From positions 56,088,753 through 56,152,752 of the forward strand of contig NC_090281.1 of assembly GCF_037392515.1 (NCBI RefSeq): a stretch of DNA of 64,000 nucleotides, given 5' to 3'. A model generated the notes under the pieces. It was not told where the DNA came from. It ran no database searches and saw only the letters and a list, made by a program, of their open reading frames with translations. The position numbers and the translations under genes are program-made. The DNA comes from Haliotis asinina (lineage: Eukaryota > Mollusca > Gastropoda > Lepetellida > Haliotidae). Positions 1 to 13,600 of the stretch are shown piece after piece. Positions within the stretch are counted from its first letter, which is position 1, and every line of letters starts with the position of its first letter.

Positions 1-262
1 GTAGACAGACGCTGGCGTAGGCATAGGCATAGGCACTGGCGCAAGCACAGGCGCTGGCGCTGGCGTAGACATAGGCGCTGGCGTAGGCATAGGCGCTGGC
101 GTAGTCACTAGCGCAAGCACAGCTTCTGGCGCTGGCGTAGACATAGGCGCTGGCGTAGGCATAGGCACTGGCGCAAGCACAGGCGCTGGCGCTGGCGTAG
201 ACATAGGCGTAGGCGCTGGCATAGGCGCTGGCGTAAGCAAAGGCGCTGGTGTTGGCATAGGC
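1..262. repeat. short-period GC-rich tandem repeat
   Basis: Variants of a roughly 6-bp word (GGCGTA, GGCATA, GGCGCT, GGCGCA) alternate in higher-order units of 12 to 30 bp. Because the period is a multiple of three, both strands stay open; the minus-strand reading is low-complexity and continues from the gag-like sequence to the right. It may be the variable tail of that gag gene rather than free satellite. The left edge is cut by the window. Confidence 0.8.
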
Positions 263-1375
263 GCTGGTGTCGAGATGTCCAGACGCTGGCATCGCAGCAG
301 CACCGGGCGTCAGCAGAGAGCGCAGGAACCTCTGGACTTCCGGATGAGACAAGGCATCTGGATGAAAACAGATCCACGATGGAATCCGAGCGAGGTGGTT
401 CCGGGGACAAACGTACAGGCGTCACAGACGAACGCCCCATCCCAGGCGTCGGCACAGGCGTTGAAGGCGGTTGTAAGTCAGGGTCGTCCGGCAGAGATCC
501 CAACGACGACGCTGGAGACGACAACCTTCTCTACCGCTGTGAAAAAAAACAAAAACTTCCTCTTAGCCGCAATAAGTCTCGAAATCCGCCACCAATAACG
601 CCTCGCAGTACTGGCAGTGTCCGTCAAAAGAGCAGGCTAGAGACGCACAATCCGGGCACCAAGGGTGGGGATATTCGCCGATTCCTGCCCCAAGCAGATA
701 GTGCAAAACTGGGGAGATATACACAGTTAAGTGCAACAAACAAACATAACAATGCGTTGAAACCAACGCTAGGAGGTAGAAAAAACACCCCTATACCAGA
801 AATGCAGCACCCCCACTGTAAAGTAGGCACGCCCGTAAGCTCGTGACAGCGAAGGCCAAACAACCAAAATGGCTGTCTGCGTACATCGCAACGTGGCACG
901 AAAAACATATAAATGCTGTGAAACATGGGCAAAAATACTAATCGACATGTAAAATCACATGGAGGAAGAAAAAACCAGCAAGATATAATACCCCCACGGA
1001 CGCCATGCCGCACTCACACACGACGCGGGCGAACCCACCCCGAAGTGAGAGAAAAAAACAACACGAGGTAGCAAAGTAAGTGCAGTTAAATGATTACTTA
1101 CCTAAACACGCACACCTAAGGGATACAAACCATACCTACCCGTGAGAAAACAAATTTATTAAACCACAAAGTAGGTAAACTAAGCGAACCAAACACGTCC
1201 GAACAGACGAACGCTAGAGGTAAAAGTGAATTTTGGATTCTGCGCTCTCGCGCGAGTGGGGAGATCACGTCACTTCCGTGACTACATTCGTAGATTACAT
1301 GAGGTAGCCATCCAGGGAATGGCGAATCAACGACTGTCTGATCTCTTCTAGCGAAGCTTGAGGTAATATGCATAA
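263..1375 (-). mobile_element. gag-like fragment of a second retroelement
   Basis: This stretch is GC-richer than its surroundings and shows several medium ORFs on the minus strand. One (563-766) has a clustered Cys/His pattern, CPDC then HCQYC about 11 residues later, recalling the zinc-binding start of DIRS-type gag proteins such as the one at 11,289-11,543. An ORF in another frame (108-524) is Pro/Ser-rich. No reverse transcriptase or recombinase is visible because the element would run off the left edge. The assignment is an inference from composition, the Cys/His cluster and orientation; it could also be unrelated unique DNA. Confidence 0.3.
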
Positions 1376-1543
1376 GACCTATGGTAAGGTAAGTTAAAAA
1401 TTAAGTCTACATAAAACAATGGCAGAGTTAATACTATCTAAAGGGACAGATTGTGATTGTTCGTAAGTCAATATGGAATAATCACCACCCTACACTCCAC
1501 AACCCCACACCACAAAACCACACCCTGTAGTGTTGTGACTTAC

Positions 1544-1665
1544 CTCCCAGGGAACATATTTATCGAAGACAGGAAAGCGCTGTGTGAGTGTCCCAGGGTA
1601 GGGTGACTGGCGGGATGAGACATGCACTAGCTTCTGGACTGGCTTCAGGCCCTGGCTCTTCGGGT
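1544..1665 (-). CDS. TRPM2-like: TRPM2-like exon: start of NUDT9-homology domain
   Basis: Residues about 1557-1597. The reading contains HVSSRQSPYPG, RFPVFDKY and VPWE, matching the start of the NUDT9-like ADP-ribose-binding domain of TRPM2. It is flanked by an acceptor (CTGACAG) and a donor (GTAAGT). It joins in phase to the coiled-coil exon, which argues against that exon being terminal. The Nudix box itself would be in later exons beyond the left edge, so its catalytic or ligand-binding state cannot be judged. Confidence 0.85.
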
Positions 1666-4600
1666 CTGTCAGTCAAAAGTATCAACGTATATACCCCTCC
1701 CTCTATCCATCTAAGCATTGTAAACCAACTCTTGATTGGATTTACCTGACTGACAATCAGCTGCACTACTGCAGAACACTACATGCCCACGTTCTGTATC
1801 ACGAATACACAAATCTAGATTCTGCATTACAAATACCAAATACTACACTATTACATGTTTTGAAAGGGTGTATGGGGCTATAAAACCCCTGAAAATTCCT
1901 GAGGTGCAGCTGAAGCAAATACAGAACTTACAAGGGTCTTACAGTCCCATACACCCTTTCAAAACACTGTGTGACAAATTTATTACCCTCTTTAAATTCA
2001 GCTTATCTTTAAACCACAACATCCAACAATCAGCAGAATGAGACAAAAAACAGTTTGCCATTATTTTTCCTGAATGGTCAGAAAGAGACACAACTCAGGA
2101 TGGCTTAGTTCATGATAAATATGATCGAATTTGAGGTTTCGTCAAACAGCAAGTGAAATGCAGAAATATTTGATTTTTTAATGTATTTATTGACACACAC
2201 AAATAAAAAAATATGGCAACAATTGTATTATTCTGTTTATACCTATGATTGTATATGCCAACTCAAAAATTTCGTATGGTAGCCACATTCTATCTAAGGT
2301 CAAGGTCATTTGTACAACATGTGTAGTGTGTCATGTGATATATTTGACAGGGTGTAGAGTTTGTATACCCTAGCAAATCTACCTACATGGTTTTGTACAC
2401 TTTGCCTCATGACCAATCAAAATTCGACAAATTCATCTTAAGGGTGACAAATACCCATGTTCTGCATATTAAAGGTTTGAATCAAACACACTCAGGTTCT
2501 TTATACTACAAAACTAGGCTATGTATCACCAGTATCCAGGTAAAACTTCACAGCTTCTGCCTCACAAATACTGAGGTTCTGTATTACATATACTAGGGTT
2601 CTGCATCACATATAGGTTCTGTAGCTCACATACCAAGGTTCTGAAGCATGCATGAAGAGGATAAGTGTCATCATACCAGGCTTATGTATTATAAAGTTTC
2701 ATACCAGATTCTACATCACACATATCATCTCTGTCATACACACCATGGTTCTGCATAATGCATACCAATAATCTGCAATATGCATATCAGGTTCTGTATC
2801 TCACTAACCTATGAATCATACATACACAGTTTCTGCATTATACATACCACGTAGTGCATCACACATACAAAATTCTGCATTATGCATAACCATGTTCTGT
2901 AGTGCACATACCCAGGTTCTGTATCATATGCTTCATCTCCTCCAGGAGCAGCCGACACACTGTGACACTCTTCTCCACGTGGACCACACGGTCATTCATT
3001 CTGCGTTGGTTGTCCTTTTGAAGCTGCATGTCGTCGATCAGACGAGACAAGCTGAAGAAACAAATACAGCTGGGTTGAAAACATCCATCCATACACTTGT
3101 CCCAACCCCTTTCTATCCAGATGCATGATTGGCATTTAAGAAGATGCTATTTGATGAACATACAGATTTTTCTTGTTTACATCTTCTTTTTATTCTAGAG
3201 TATAAACTTCATAGCGCCATCATGAGGTAGACACATGGCAGTAACACAAAACTGTTCAGTTCTACCTGATGATAGGTCTAGGACAAGCCCTGAAAGGATG
3301 TACTCCAGAACAAAAACAGGATGTAATCCAGAAAAATCTCTATGTTCCCTTTCTATCTACTCTAAACAAGGAACTGTACCAATGAACATCCATATGTGTC
3401 CCTTCCAGTGACCCCATCTGCCTCAACCATGTATCTGCCTGCATCATCCTAGAACAGCCCAACAGCTACAACTACCCAATATCCTGTTCCATCCCTTATT
3501 ATCTTGTCCTTGCACATACCCAAACCCAACTGCTCTTCATTCTGCACTGCCATAGCCCCATCCCGACAACTGTCCCATTTTTGTACATGACCCATCCAGT
3601 CTCTTGCTCTACCGCACAAGCCACTAGTCCCTAGAACTGGCCTACCCTTGAACTATCCCATTCTTGTACATGACCCATCTAGTCTATTGCTCCACCGCAC
3701 AACTGCCCGATTCTGATACCAGACCCTCCATGCATCTGCCCTATCCCACTCACCTGTCACTCTGTTCCTTGTTCCTCTGTTTCTCGATCAGATTCTGTTC
3801 CTCGTTCTTGTTGAAGGTCTGCAGACAACTCTTCCAGTAGTTGAAGTCCACTGTCCGCCTGACCTTCATAATCTGGACCTTCTTCATGCCGTCCTAGAGG
3901 ATGAGAACACCTCGTGTAAATGTTGTACCATCTGTCACTTGTTCTCCACAGACGAACTTCCATGTCTACAGTGTACAGGTCACTATCATGGGGATAACGC
4001 AAGGCAGACATGTGTTTAGGAAGTGATCTAAGGCCTTGATACAGCAGGGGTGAGTCTGACTACAGCATGACTGACTGACTGACTGACTGACTGACTGACT
4101 GAGACTGACTGACTGACTGACTGAGTGGGTTTAGCATCATGAGCATTGATCTACACAAATGTCACACAATGTCGTGAGTCAACAAAGTCAGCAAGCCTGA
4201 CCACCCAGTCCCACTTGTCAGTCTTACAACAAGAATGGGTTAATGTAGATTCTAACCCCGACATTCCTGGATCAACTACAGTATAAAATTCTTGTCTGTC
4301 CACATATCTGTCTGTCTTCAAGTGACAAACAACATGAGCATCGATCTGCACAATTGGGAATCAATGACATATGTCAACCAAGTCAGCAAGCCTGACCATG
4401 CGATCCCATTAGTTGCCTATTATGACAAACAGTCGCCTTTTACGGCAAGCATGGGTTGCTGCAGATGTTTGATGGAGGTGATCTGATCTCCCGACTACTG
4501 AACGCAGTAAGACACGTTACCTTCACATCCTTCTTGATGCACTTGCAGCATGCTCGGCATCGGTAGTACAGCTGCTTCAGCTTCCTCCATACCAGCGACA

Positions 4601-7600
4601 GGAACATGCACATGTAACTAATCAGAGTCAGTGGTGGCGGTAGACGCAGCCGCTCGTCGAAGTCCACAATAATGGTGTAGCGTTGGTATTTCCATATTTC
4701 CTCTGCTTCGTTGCTGATTCGGGCGTTAGTGTCACTGGGGTTCAACAGAAAATCTTCACTTTAGAAAGTTCACAAAAAATATGCATCAGAACAAATTTCC
4801 TTTCCTACATTTTGCTAACAATTTTACAATGAATTTGAAAAATACCTATATCATAATAACTAACAAATCAAAATACCTACCTGTAAATATAAGGCTTATC
4901 TGATTACATCAGAAGTATTAGCAAATATACCTTTCTAAATTCAAATGTAGATTTCTAAATCATTTCTGTTTCCACAATGTTGTTACCTTGAAATAATTGT
5001 TTAGTGTGATTGAATCTTGACAACTAGCAGAAAACTACCTGAACATAGCATAGAGCAGTGTAATGAGGACCAGCTTGGTGATGAGGAGGTACTGGATGAC
5101 GATGGCATATCCCCCAAGACTACTGTAAGGGCATCGGTTCAGTTTGTCATTAGCTGCAACACAAAGCATAACCTGTCATTGGTGCAACACAACACATCAC
5201 CTGCCTTCAGTTGCACTACAATACATCACCTGTCATCAGCTGCAACACAACACATCACCTGCCTTCAGCTGCACTACAATACATCACCTGATATTACCTG
5301 TAACACAATACATCATCTGTTATTAGCTGCAACACAAAACATCACTTGTCAATAACTGCAACACAATACATCACCTTTCATTAGCTGCAACACAAAACAT
5401 CACTTGTCATTAACTGCAACACAATACATCACCTGTCATTAGCTGCAACACAAAACATCACTTGTCAATAACTGCAACACAATACATCACCTTTCATTAG
5501 CTGCAACACAAAACATCACTTGTCATTAACTGCAACACAATACATCACCTGTCATTAGCTGCAACACAAAACATCACCTGTCATTAGCTGCAACACAATA
5601 CATCACCTGTCATTAGCTGCAACACTGAACATCACTTGTCATTAACTGCAACACAAAACATCACTTGTCATTAACTGCAACACAATACATCACCTGTCAT
5701 TGGTGCAACACAAAATATATCCAGTCATTAGTTGCAAAATAAAACATCACCTGTCATTACCTGCAAAACAAAGCATCACCTGTAGATAGCTGCAACACAA
5801 CACATCACCTGTCACTAACTGCAACACAACATATGTGCTATGACACACAACAGTTTATGTCTAAGTATGCAGTTATTCTTATCAGAAATCACAGTATCCA
5901 TCATTTCAAAATTACAGGAACAACATGTATTTCCACAAAACAAACCGGAATTGTTTCATAATGACTGCAATTTATACAAACCTGTAGAGGTTATGAATTC
6001 TTTGAAGAATGTCCTCCTTGGGGTACATATATAGCATTAAAATGTCCATTTAAAAATGCCTACGACAGTTGTAACAATATTGAATAAATATTTTACAAAA
6101 CAAAAAACTCGTTTTTGTCTTGTGAGACCACCCCTACAGGGCCCCCACCCGGGCCCCTTAACAGCCAAGAGCAGGTAACTCTCGCCGTGTACCTCATACC
6201 TCACTTTTCATGCTGAGATTGTCAGACAGAATGTGGGGAGGCCGGTGGCCGTACCCCAAGGAGGACATTCTTCAAAGAATTCATAACCTCTACAGGTTTG
6301 TATAATTCTTTTTCAGAAGAAGTCCTCCTTGGGGTACATATATAGCATAAGACAGACTCCCAACGAACGTGAGTCGGGAGCGGCATTCTGTCTGCTGATG
6401 TGTACCCTACACACACTCTCATACACTGCCGAAGCTGCGAGAGATAGAGAAATACACTTACCCAATCACCAAGCCGCTGATGTCAATCAGGCGGGGGCGT
6501 GGCAACATAGGGCCGAAAGAGCCAATCGACAATAACCCAGCAAAGGTGATGGACATATGACCACACCTCATGCCATTCACTGTAAATATTCCCCCAAACC
6601 AGCGAAGTAGTGCCAGGAATAACAGTGCAAGGGTAAATATGAGCGTATGTCGATGCTAATAGTGAAAAAAACGTCTATAGGTAGTTTCTCTTTGTGTTTT
6701 TTTTTTTTTTTATATATATAAAAACACCACCACCAGGGGATATCCGTCACCAATATAACAAGAAATGTTTCGTGAAAACCCACCACCAGGAACATTTCAT
6801 GATAAACAAAGTCGAGATCTCAGACGCCCATTCAGCTAGGGGAATCACGACTCTGCCCACTGGTGAGAACTGTATGGCCAAACCGAGCACGTTCCCGTGA
6901 ATGTTTGTCCAGTTGGTAGTGACGGATAAACGTGCTCGGTCGGCTCCAAATAGCCGCAGAGCAGATCTCCTCAATGGGCAGAGCCGCGACATAAGCCTGT
7001 GACGTAGCCACTGCCCTAACAGAATGAGCCTTTAACCCATTAGGGATAGGTAACCCTTTATGAGTATATGCCATACAAATGGCAGAGACAAGCCACCTAG
7101 ATATGGTTTGTTTGTTCGCCGGCAGACCAGCTCTTCCCCCGCCATAACAACAAAACAACTGGTTATCTTTTCGGATATCAGCAGTTCGTTTGATATAAGC
7201 CCTAAGGGTCTTACGGACATCTAAGACGTGAGCACGTCGAAGAGAGGTACCGGGCGAGGGAGGCTGCATGAGCTTAGGGAGCTCGATAGGCGCTGTAACA
7301 TGAAAAGCGCCTGCGATCTTAGGACGGTAAGAATCCGGCAGTCTAATACTGACCCTGTCTTTGTGAAAGACGGTCAAAGCAGGATCCGCTGACATTGCAT
7401 GAATGTCACCTACCCGCCTGCCAGATGTTACCGCCACAAGAAAGGCAGCCTTCCACGTTAACAGCTGGAGAGAAAGCCCAAGGGAGCACCGTCAACAGGA
7501 ATATGGAATGCCGAAATGGCCGTGGAATAGCCCCGGATAGTAGAGGCGGCTAGGCCTGACTCTAACCGGGATTGCAAAAATTCCAGTACTTCAACTAGAG

Positions 7601-10600
7601 TTGAAGAAAAGGGATCAAGAATCCCCCTGTTGACACACCAGCGCGCATAACAGGCCCATCTATCCTCATATTGAACGTTTGTCGAATCCCTCCGTGAAGC
7701 CAGAATTGTGTCTGCAACTGGTGCAGAAATTTCCTTGCTTGGAGGCGATTCCTGACAGTGGCCAGGCCACCCACTGAATCCTGGGATTCGGGTGCGGCGC
7801 TCCGTTCTGGGATAGTAAGTCCGGTCGAAAGGGTAAAAGGACAGGAGGCAATCATCATTACCGGAAACCAGCTTTGAGACGACCAAAGAGGAGCAAGAAG
7901 CACTAACAGTCGAGCTGGTTGGGTGGCCAGCTGCGAGAGGACCCTGGGAATCAGCGGCAGAGGTGGGAACGCCCACAATACCCTGTCCGTCCAATCGAGC
8001 TGGAAAGCGTCCTGAGCGATGGCTCTCGGATCCGGTATCCGAGAACAAGACACCGGAATCTGGTTCGTCCCCCCAGAGGCAAACAGATCCACCTGGAACG
8101 ATCCGAACAACCGGGAGATAATCCCGAATATCTCCCGATGCAACATCCACTCGTGAGGAGCTAGGACACGTCGAGAGAGCGCGTCTGCTCGAACATTGTC
8201 CACCCCGGGGAGATACATGGGACGCACCCGAACATTGAACCGGTCGCACCACTGTAGAAAGTGCCACGCCTCCTCTAGGAGGGACGGAGAAACCGTACCG
8301 CCCTGTTTCAGGATATAGGTCATTGCCATCTGGTTGTCCATCTCTAGACGTACCACACAGCCTCGAACCGTCTCCCGAAAGTGTTGGAACACTAGCCGGA
8401 CAGCTCTCAATTCAAGCACATTGATGTGCAGGCGCGTTTCGTGCCGTAACCATAGGCCCGAAACTGAATGGGCGCCCAGCACGCCACCCCACCCTGTGAG
8501 GGAAGCGTCCGTCTGAATTGAAAGGGTTGGTGAGGGAGCGTCCAGGGGTAACCCCCTGGATAGATTCCCTACCACTGTCCACCACCGTAAATGAGGAAGG
8601 AGCCACTCCGGAGTGAGGAGAATCATCTCGTAACTCCTGCCGTGGGACCACATTCGCGCCAAGGCGTACTGAATGGGTCGCATCCTCAACCGCGCCCTCC
8701 AAACAACGTCCACCGTCGCTGCCATGTTGCCTAGCAACTGGAGCCAAACCCGAGCCGAAGCCGAGGGGGACTCGAGGAATTGCATAACAACTCTCTGAAC
8801 TTTGGAGATCCGATCCGGCGACAGGGAGACTATGCCTCTCGCTGTGTCGAACTGTGCGCCAAGAAGATCAGATCCTGTGTAGGAACTAGGTCTGACTTCT
8901 TGAGATTGATAATCCAGCCCAACCTGGTGAGAATACACATTATGGCGAATGTTGCGTCTCGACTCAAGTGAGCGGCAAGTGCTCGTATAAGCCAATCGTC
9001 CAGGTACGGGTGACAACACCTGCCCTGTGACCTGGCCACTTGCTCTGGGATTAACATAAGCTTGGTGAATACCCTCGGAGCCGTAGCAATGCCGAAGGGA
9101 AGCACCCGAAACTGATAGCATACCACGTCGAAGGAGAACCGCAGGTACGCATCCTTGAGGTCGATGGACGTAAGCCAGTCGCCTCTTTCTACAGATGAGA
9201 TCACTGACCGTAGTGTCTCCATCTTGAATGACGGTACCTGCAGCATAGTGTTCAGCCGTTTGAGATTGAGAATCGGTCTGAACCCTCCGTCCTTTTTGGT
9301 GACCAGGAAATAAGTGGAGTAAAATCCCTCTTGTTCCTGGCCCCCTGCAACCACCTCGATGGCCGCCTTGTCCAGTAAAGACTGAACCTCGGCGCGGAGA
9401 ACCTCGGCTTTCTCCGGAACTACCGGCACAGGAGTGCGCCGAATTCCGGAAAAGGGAGGCGGGTCTCTCTTCCATAGTGGTAAGTGGCCGTCACTGAGTG
9501 TGGATAGGACCCAGGGGTTGGAGGTTTCCTTTTCCCAATCCGACAGGAAGTGGGAAAGGCGGCCACCCACAGGAAGGTTTGGCAGAAGGCAATGAATGCC
9601 CGACATCGGCAGTGCTCCGACTGCTTGATTCGGGTTCACTTGCAAGGGCTACGGAGGATGACTTACTGGGAAGCCGGGGCCGACTTCCCTTTCCTCGGAA
9701 AAGGATGCTGGGGCGCCGCAGCCTTGCCCTTGCCCCTACCCTTACCCTTACCCTTCCGCGCCTGCAAGGGCTGTGCCCACTTAGCAGAGTCCTTGGCCGG
9801 AGCCGAAGGATAAGCGGAGGAAAGCACCGGGGGACGCGCACGAGAAGTGTGAGGCTGTTATAACAAGGGTTTAGACTCCTTGAATGTAGACACAGCCTCC
9901 GCGGCCTCCCGGACTACTGATGCCGCTCCTGGGAAGAGAGTAGATCCCATCGGGAATGGCAGTGAAAGTAGCGCTTGTTGAGTGGCCGGCGAATACCGTG
10001 CCACGGACAGCCACAGTCTACGGAGGCCCATAACTGCAGACATCATCTGACACGCCGAGGACCTGATCGAGTCCCGCGCCAGATGTGACTGCACCTCCGT
10101 AAGCTGTTGAGCGAGCGTAGGGGAAACACACTCCTCCTCAACACCGCCGCCGTCAACAAGCCGACGCTGCAATACCGAAGTATATGCGGCGTGTATTGTG
10201 ACTTTAAGGCATTGAGCTGCATTTCGGTACTGCTCCTCAAACGACCTATAAGCCGATTTGAGGGCAGTAACGTTAGAGGTGAACGGAGGCAGGCGGCGTC
10301 CTTGCTTAGCCGAAGCTAAGGAGCTGCCAGAGGAACCCCCCAGGGCGACCGATGCATAGATACAGTCGTCGACCACTGGAGGGTTATACAAGTCAAGATC
10401 ACCCATAAGGTAACGTCGGTCTAGCTCCGGCAAATCGAAGCGTGACCGCGCTCCCGTTAAAAGAGGGTTAATCACTTCTGACAATATAGAAGGGAGGATG
10501 CGCAACCGAGAATCCACCACCTCGGCTGGGGCAAAAGCCTCACCCGGCAGTCGGAATTCCTCGGGGTCAGGTGTCGCCGAAGCAACCATGACCTGCGGCA

Positions 10601-13600
10601 GGACAGAAGCGATACGCTCCGTACCTGCCTCAGCGAGGCGCCGAGCGAAAACGAAAACTCACTCGGCCCACCCCGGTCCTCCCCCTCCTCCATTATCTCC
10701 TCGGCGCAATCCCCCATGAGTGACACCTCAGATCTGTCATCTAAGGATAGCTCCGGGGGATCGGTCGAGGGAACATCTGAAAGAGAGAGAGGCCCGAGCA
10801 GAGCCGAGCAGCCCGACGCCATAGACCCGACGCCCGAGACTGAATCTGGGTGGCGGATCGCCGGCAACGCTCCCAACATAGGTATGGTCCCATGACCAAC
10901 ACTGGCAACCTCGGAGTGGCTGGCAACCGACTCTAAAGTCGGTTCCTGCGCACCCCTAATGGAAGTCCCCACACCGGCACCAGAGGCGTGGCTGGGGAGT
11001 CCCATGGAAGCCGAAGCCGGATACACACCCGACTCCGGACGAACGCCGATCTCCTGACGCAGACCGGACATCGCGTCCGAAATCAGGGTATGCACCGACG
11101 CCATTTGCTGCTGTAACAAAGACGAAAGTAAATCAAATGTTAACGGTTGCGAGGGTTCAGTGGGAGGTGCTGCGGAGGTAGAAGCCACCGCTGGAGGTGG
11201 AGCCGAAGTACCCTTCGCTGGTTTTGCCGTATCCCCCCCCCGAGACTGAAGCCGAAGACGCCTTCTTAATATCTTTCTTGGCTTTTTTTTAAGGCGGCTC
11301 CTGAGCCCAAATATCCCCCCCCCCCGCCTGGATCAAAGATCTATAAAAGATCAAGTCTGCATGACGGGATTTTTTAGCCCTGGGGGAAAAGTCCTGACAT
11401 ACGGTGCATCCTTGCTCGTCGTGAGCTTCCTCCGCCAAGCAACGCAGGCACAGAATATGCTTATCCCTCGGGGGGAGTTTTGCGTTACAAGTAGCACACC
11501 CCTTGAACTGGAAAAAACCGAACCGTGCTATGATTAATAGCAAGGCCCGTTAATCCAACAAACACATGAGTATTTAACAGAAACAATAATATGCACTGGT
11601 GATATTTAACCGTTAAATAATAAGAAAGCTATTTATGAAAACATACAATAGCATATAAGGATTTCTTTATCATGGAAAAGAAAGGTAGAAAACCATACAA
11701 ATATCCGGTTTGTATTTAAAACCACCTAAAAGAATAGGCAGAAGAAATAACCACCAGGTACGTGCCGCCCGCCATCTTGTCAGCCACATGGCTGAAGACC
11801 ACGGTAGCCACGGAAAGTTACAACATTTCATGAATGAAAAAGAGTGAAATATGCATTCCTAATACCGCCTAATACCGCCTAATGAAAAGTGAGGTATGAG
11901 GTACACGGCGAGAGTTACCTGCTCTTGGCTGTTAAGGGGCCCGGGTGGGGGCCCTGTAGGGGTGGTCTCACAAGACAAAAACGAGTTTTTTGTTTTGTAA
12001 AATATTTATTCAATATTGTTACAACTGTCGTAGGCATTTTTAAATGGACATTTTAATGCTATATATGTACCCCAAGGAGGACTTCTTCTGAAAAAGAATA
12101 CCCAAACTGAACATTTATTTTGTTAATACATTTGAACTGTCCTGACACATAGATTACATCAAACAGTCTGTAGGAACTATTCCTGCATCACAATACACAG
12201 CTGGGTGCAGCATGGTACATGTGTACTTACCACTGCCGGAAGTGCTTGAGCTCACTGAAATTGAAAGAAGTACCATACAATTCAAACTATATGCATAAAG
12301 ATGATTCAGTAGTATATAGCATGTTTAGAATAGTCAGTGCCTGTCAAGACTTCTGATAAAAAATTTCAGCCATTATTAACACTGACAAGATAAGGATAAC
12401 TTTCTTTGGGGATTCAGTATACCTGTACTGACAAATGCTCCAGTCTAATGGGTACTTCTAATGTGCATATTATCAGTGCTGCAAACTCTTGCTTGCCAGA
12501 CTATCTAGGATGGTCAGTTTTGCAACTGGACAGTCAGTTTTCAAAACGTTGCACACACAATGGTCTTGGATTTGAAAACATTAAGCAGTTTCTCTGCAAC
12601 TTATTAAAGTTCTTGTTACTTTTCATAATCCAGAAAAGTTTGGACTGGCAACTTTCCAGTTGGTCTGGTAACTTTTGAGAGTTACCAGACCAGTTGTCTG
12701 ACTGAAATTTTGGGGAGTTTACAATACTGACATTAGGCAAATATGCAGCTTCTTTTGAGCTATGGCTTGTATATTATAGGGCCCCGTTCAAAAAAGCCAG
12801 TTTTCACCTGCTCCAAATTCAAAGTTACCCCAGAATCTTTATGAAAAATACACTCATGGAAACAAATAAGGGGACACATGAAAGTACAAGTTTTCCTCTA
12901 ATGATTACAAAAGTTTGACCCACAGTGCAGTATATACCATGTAAAGGAACCTGGAAAAGAATAAAGGAAGACTTGTACTTTCAGGTGTTCCCTTATTTGT
13001 TTTCTTGAGTATTTTTCATACACCAAAATATACTTTGGGAAACACATAAGCAAATACATGATAGCACAAGTGTTCCTATATTCTTTTCCAGGTTTCTTCA
13101 TAGGCTTTGTATTGTACTGTGTGTGAAGTGATCTGGGTGATCTGGAAAAAATAAAGGAACACTTGTGCTATCATGTATTCACGTATTTGTGTTCATAAAA
13201 TGTCTTCATTATTGGTAAGTGAGTGACTTTAGTTTTACACCTTTTATAGCAAGTATATGATCCGGGTATCAGACGATGGGATTTCTGAACCCCTGCTATG
13301 CTACCTCAATGTCTCATCTCCATTATTTCAACAGACTTACCACTGCAGTGCTCTATCGTCTTGTTACGGTACATGTAACTGCAGTCCTCATCACCTGTAA
13401 CAGGTATCAGGGAAATTTGAGGCATCTGTCTCACGTTCACACAGCAAGTTCATGTGAAAGGTTCCAGACTGGAAGGCATGCATATGCCCTTTCAAACAAA
13501 CAAATATTTCATTCAAACAAATATTTCATTTAAAAACTGAAAGACTGAACTTACATAAAGACTGAAGATTATACATTATTGCAAATCAAACATGATGTTT

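Larger units (their letters stand above)
5973..12099 (-). mobile_element. DIRS-type tyrosine-recombinase retrotransposon
   Basis: A 6,127-bp element, coding strand minus, order gag - RT/RNase H - tyrosine recombinase. It has 201-bp inverted repeats (6,011-6,211 and 11,882-12,082), short unequal outer ends (38 bp left, 17 bp right) and an internal complementary region near the left repeat. Its 55-bp core equals the two outer ends joined head to tail. This is the DIRS architecture, which replicates through a circular intermediate and integrates by recombinase without target duplication; none is seen. Coding regions have frameshifts, so this copy looks inactive. It lies in the intron between the S6 exon and the 24-nt exon of the TRPM2-like gene. 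Confidence 0.92.

Noticed and set aside
2880..2911. Stop codon after the coiled coil as the end of the channel
   Set aside because: A GTATGTG donor precedes it and the NUDT9-like exon joins in phase; kept only as a possible isoform.
5121..5129. CTTACAG at 5,123-5,129 as the acceptor of the S6 exon
   Set aside because: It breaks phase with the microexon; the GTGTTGCAG site at 5,153 restores phase and the conserved loop Cys-Pro.
8860..9475. Left part of the 626-codon minus ORF as a gene
   Set aside because: In this stretch it is a shadow of the reverse transcriptase frame; only the part below about 8,860 is meaningful.
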